Origin: Candidatus Zixiibacteriota bacterium
GTDB taxonomy: Bacteria; Zixibacteria; MSB-5A5; GN15; PGXB01
NCBI GenBank assembly: GCA_020345705.1
Contig: CP070766.1
Span: 2,606,891 to 2,613,937, forward strand
DNA: 7,047 nucleotides
Direction: 5' to 3'
Of this stretch, positions 4,902 through 7,047 are shown in pieces. The notes beneath the pieces were generated by a model, which did no database searches, was not told the DNA's origin, and saw only the letters and a list, made by a program, of their open reading frames with translations. The translations under genes and the position numbers were made by a program. Each line of letters opens with the position of its first letter. The stretch's first letter is position 1.

Positions 4902-6326
4902 CTAGCCCGACGGTTTCGATTTATCCCCTTTTTGATCTGCCGGATCGACGGTCATCCCGCGGATATCGAAAATCTCCTCCAGCTTGTCCTTCTCGACGAT
5001 TTTTCCGGAGACTACCAGGTCTCTGATCAGCTCGTCTTTTTTAAGGGCTTCTTTCGCGAGCTCCGCGGCGCGATTATATCCGATGATCGGATTAAGTGCT
5101 GTTGCCAGGGCGGCGCTCTTTTCGGCATAAGTGCGGCACCGTTCCTCGTCGGCCGTGATGCCGATGACACATCTCTCGGTAAAGCTGTTCATCCCGCCGG
5201 CCAGTATCTCGATTTCAAGCAAGAGATTATATGCCGCCACCGGCATCATCACGTTCAGTTCCAACTGTCCGGCCTGGGCGGAACTGAGAATCGCCGTGTC
5301 ACAGCCCAGCGCATGAAAGCAGACCATATTGAGCATTTCCGCCAACACCGGATTAACTTTGCCCGGCATTAGTGACGACCCCGGCTGAACCGGCGGAAGC
5401 TGAATTTCGGCCAGGCCGGTTCTCGGCCCTGAACTCATGAGCCGGAAATCATCCGCGATCTTCCGCAGACTGGTGACAAGAACCCTGAGCGCTCCCGCCA
5501 TCTCGACGACGGCGTCAAGATTCTGCATCGCCTCGAACATGTTCGAGGCAGACCGAAACTGAAAGCCTGTGATGTTATTGATGTGCTTGATGGCATTCTC
5601 ACGATATTGAGGATCAGTGTTAAGCCCGGTACCTACAGCTGTACCACCGATACACAGTTCAAGCAGGGCATCACTCGCCCTGTCAATGCGCTTTCTGCCC
5701 AGCTCCATCATGGCGGCATAACCGCCGAACTCCTGGCCGAGGCGCATCGGAACGGCATCCTGAAGATGCGTCCGCCCGGACTTGACAATGCCGTCAAACT
5801 CAACGGCCTTTTGTCTCAGGGCTTTCTCCAGCCCGTCAATGGCCGGGAGGAGACTTTGTTGAATCTCGGTGTATGCGGCGATATGGATAGCGACATGAAA
5901 AGTATCATTGGTAGATTGGCTCATGTTAGCGTGATCATTTGGATGCGCCAGATCGTATTTGCCGAGCTCGCCGCCGAGAATCTCGGAAGCCCGGTTGGCC
6001 AGGATCTCGTTGATATTCATGTTCTGGGAAGTTCCGGCGCCGGCCTGAAAGACGTCGACGACAAACTGATCGGCAAACCTGCCCGTCATTACTTCCCCGG
6101 CTGCTTTGACGATCGCCTCTCCGACAGTCCTGTCGAGCCGGCCCGACGCCATGTTGGCCAGGGCAGCGGCCCGCTTGACTATCGCCTGAGCTTTGATAAA
6201 GGCGGGCTGAAATCGCAGGGAACTTACCCTGAAATTCCCCACAGCGCGCTGCGTCTGGGCCCCATAGTGTGCGTCTTTGGGAACCTCGACTTCACCGAGT
6301 GTATCACGTTCGATCCTGTAGTCCAT
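4902..6326 (-). CDS. aspA: Aspartate ammonia-lyase (aspartase/class II fumarase superfamily)
   Basis: A 474-residue homotetrameric lyase of the class II fumarase/aspartase superfamily. Superfamily residues are present: T99-S100, S138-T139-N140, T186-H187, and the catalytic loop GSSLMPGKVNP with base S317, K323 and N325. Several sites favour aspartase (aspartate to fumarate plus ammonia) over fumarase: GAGTSQNMN rather than GSGTSSNMN, QSTND rather than QSSND, and LELNVMMPVAAYNLL. Other parts look fumarase-like, including the N-terminal YRIERDTLGEVEVP and ELCIGGTAVGTGLNT. MPGKVNP (rather than the MPAKVNP of E. coli AspA) also occurs in Bacillus aspartase. Aspartase is preferred, fumarase remains possible. 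Fumarate produced would feed the TCA cycle or fumarate respiration. The ATG has GGAGG (6334-6338) 7 nt upstream. The gene is 33 nt downstream of tpx, so they likely share a transcript. Confidence 0.82.
   Translation of the reverse strand: MDYRIERDTLGEVEVPKDAHYGAQTQRAVGNFRVSSLRFQPAFIKAQAIVKRAAALANMASGRLDRTVGEAIVKAAGEVMTGRFADQFVVDVFQAGAGTSQNMNINEILANRASEILGGELGKYDLAHPNDHANMSQSTNDTFHVAIHIAAYTEIQQSLLPAIDGLEKALRQKAVEFDGIVKSGRTHLQDAVPMRLGQEFGGYAAMMELGRKRIDRASDALLELCIGGTAVGTGLNTDPQYRENAIKHINNITGFQFRSASNMFEAMQNLDAVVEMAGALRVLVTSLRKIADDFRLMSSGPRTGLAEIQLPPVQPGSSLMPGKVNPVLAEMLNMVCFHALGCDTAILSSAQAGQLELNVMMPVAAYNLLLEIEILAGGMNSFTERCVIGITADEERCRTYAEKSAALATALNPIIGYNRAAELAKEALKKDELIRDLVVSGKIVEKDKLEEIFDIRGMTVDPADQKGDKSKPSG
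5531..5548. repeat. Perfect 18-bp palindrome inside the aspartase gene
   Basis: CCTCGAACATGTTCGAGG reads the same on both strands. It encodes part of the ASNMFEAM stretch (residues about 260-267 of the lyase). It may be a coincidence of the codons used. It resembles a Gram-positive SOS (LexA/DinR) box only in its GAAC/GTTC arms: the spacer is 2 nt, not the 4 nt of that box. Confidence 0.6.
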
Positions 6327-6359
6327 AAGAGTGCCTCCGTTCAGGGGATAGTCGGTATC

Positions 6360-6881
6360 TTATCCCTCAGTCACCTTTTTTAATGCCTTGAGAACCTCGT
6401 CATATTTCGGCTCATGCGCCGTCTCGGTAGCGTACTGGATGTATGCAATCCTGCCGTCGCGGTCAATTATGAAGATCGTCCTGGCCAGAAGCCTTAACTC
6501 TTTTATCAGAACGCCGAACGAGGTTCCGAATGAGGCGTCATGATGGTCCGAAAGCATCTTAACCCGTTTTACCCCGGTGAAGGCGCACCAGCGCTTCTGC
6601 GCGGTCGGAAGGTCCATACTTACACCCAGGACGACCACGTCGTCACCGAATTTTCCCGCTTCCTGGTTGAATCGCCTGGTCTCAACGTCGCATACCGCAG
6701 TATCGATGGATGGTACAGCCACAATCACGACAACTTTTCCTCGAAACGAGGAAAGCTTGACCGGTTCGAAATCAGCGTCAAGAGCGGCGAAATCGGGTGC
6801 CATATCGCCAACCTTCACCTCGTCGCCGAGCAGCGTCAGCGGCTCGCCTCTCATCTTAACTACATCGTTTCTTTCTTTCAT
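6360..6881 (-). CDS. tpx: Thiol peroxidase Tpx (atypical 2-Cys peroxiredoxin)
   Basis: A 173-residue peroxiredoxin of the Tpx group that reduces hydrogen peroxide and alkyl hydroperoxides, normally using thioredoxin. The peroxidatic cysteine is C64 in VPSIDTAVCD (with P57 and T61), the resolving cysteine is C99 in AQKRWCAF, and the active-site arginine is R134 (LLARTIFIIDRDG). The C64/C99 pair gives the intramolecular disulfide typical of Tpx. The N-terminal KERNDVVKMRGEPLTLLG matches the usual Tpx start. Two ATGs compete: one at 6887 (two residues longer), and the chosen one at 6881, which has AGGA (6889-6892) at 7 nt against 1 nt for the longer form. The family N-terminus also fits the shorter form. 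It lies between a ferritin-like gene and the aspartase in a tight same-strand series. It is complete and shows no missing active-site residue. Confidence 0.94.
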   Translation of the reverse strand: MKERNDVVKMRGEPLTLLGDEVKVGDMAPDFAALDADFEPVKLSSFRGKVVVIVAVPSIDTAVCDVETRRFNQEAGKFGDDVVVLGVSMDLPTAQKRWCAFTGVKRVKMLSDHHDASFGTSFGVLIKELRLLARTIFIIDRDGRIAYIQYATETAHEPKYDEVLKALKKVTEG

Positions 6882-6888
6882 CTTCATG

Positions 6889-6892
6889 TCCT
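6889..6892 (-). promoter_or_regulatory. Shine-Dalgarno deciding the tpx start
   Basis: AGGA on the minus strand (within GGAAAAGGAC) is 7 nt from the ATG at 6881 but only 1 nt from the ATG at 6887, so it favours the shorter form. A weaker GGA further upstream (6895-6897) could serve the longer form. Confidence 0.45.
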
Positions 6893-6904
6893 TTTCCGAA
6901 ATGA

Positions 6905-7047
6905 TTAGGCGTAAGGATACATCCCCTCTTTAATTTTTTGAAGATTCGACAGTACCTTGTTATGCTTCATCTCATCGGCCAGTAAGTAATTCAGAAGATA
7001 TTCCTGAACGAGCATCTTCTTCCCCTTCATCGCCGCCAGAGCTTCCT
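6905..7047 (-). CDS. C-terminal end of a ferritin-like (rubrerythrin-type) protein, 5' partial
   Basis: The window edge cuts this gene: 46 residues plus the TAA stop (6905-6907) are visible, starting in frame as EALAAMKGKK. The stretch LVQEYLLNYLLADEMKHNKVL holds a DE-x-x-H arrangement (D24, E25, H28 of the fragment), the fourth-helix metal-ligand pattern of rubrerythrin/ferritin-like bundles. A short tail IKEGMYPYA follows. There is no rubredoxin-type cysteine motif; the fragment has no cysteine. The open frame, the fitting motif and the position 17-23 nt before tpx make it a real gene of the same transcript. Whether it is a full rubrerythrin-like protein or another ferritin-like family member cannot be decided from the C-terminus. 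Confidence 0.75.
   Translation of the reverse strand, partial: EALAAMKGKKMLVQEYLLNYLLADEMKHNKVLSNLQKIKEGMYPYA

Noticed and set aside
5531..5548. SOS (LexA/DinR) box
   Set aside because: The GAAC and GTTC arms are separated by 2 nt rather than the 4 nt required, and the site lies deep inside a coding sequence.
5583..6383. Long plus-strand open frame (266 codons) opposite the lyase gene
   Set aside because: It lies wholly antisense to a well-supported aspartase/fumarase gene and its product shows no recognisable domain; it reflects codon bias of the opposite strand.
1..7047. CRISPR array, insertion sequence, tRNA or rRNA
   Set aside because: No regularly spaced repeats, transposase motifs, terminal inverted repeats or RNA-gene signatures were seen, and coding sequence fills nearly the whole window.

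Overview
The window comes from a Gram-negative-type bacterium that respires through Alternative Complex III (ACIII) and also carries a dense set of oxygen-defence and iron-handling genes. ACIII occurs in Bacteroidota and other FCB-group lineages, Chloroflexi, Planctomycetes, Acidobacteria, some deltaproteobacterial lineages and several uncultured phyla. The rubrerythrin-like, ferritin and peroxiredoxin genes suggest microaerophilic or fluctuating-oxygen life. I cannot fix the phylum from sequence alone.

Left arm, + strand (1-2064, perhaps to 2205): the 3' end of an ACIII operon. It holds the cytochrome c subunit ActE (5' end outside the window), the ten-helix membrane subunit ActF, and a 118-aa single-pass membrane protein of unknown function. 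After these lies an apparently frameshifted very small membrane-protein gene. Spacings are 9-10 nt, so this is one transcript. It would oxidise membrane quinol and reduce a periplasmic cytochrome c or a terminal oxidase.

Right arm, - strand (7047 down to 2234), convergent with the left arm: seven genes in transcription order. They are a partial ferritin-like protein, thiol peroxidase Tpx, an aspartase/fumarase-superfamily lyase (probably aspartate ammonia-lyase), a rubrerythrin-like di-iron protein without rubredoxin domain, ferritin FtnA, a typical 2-Cys peroxiredoxin, and a ferredoxin/flavodoxin-NADP+ reductase. Gaps are 17-23, 33, 106, 40, 97 and 61 nt. The 106-nt and 97-nt gaps are where internal promoters are most likely, and the 106-nt gap contains a weak Fur-box-like site.

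Reading the whole: respiratory electron transfer to oxygen on one strand meets a peroxide-removal and iron-storage cluster on the other. The peroxiredoxins remove peroxide, the ferritin-like proteins sequester Fe(II) and may consume peroxide or oxygen, and the reductase supplies or balances low-potential electrons. I saw no mobile element, CRISPR array, tRNA or rRNA. No intergenic stretch exceeds about 170 nt.
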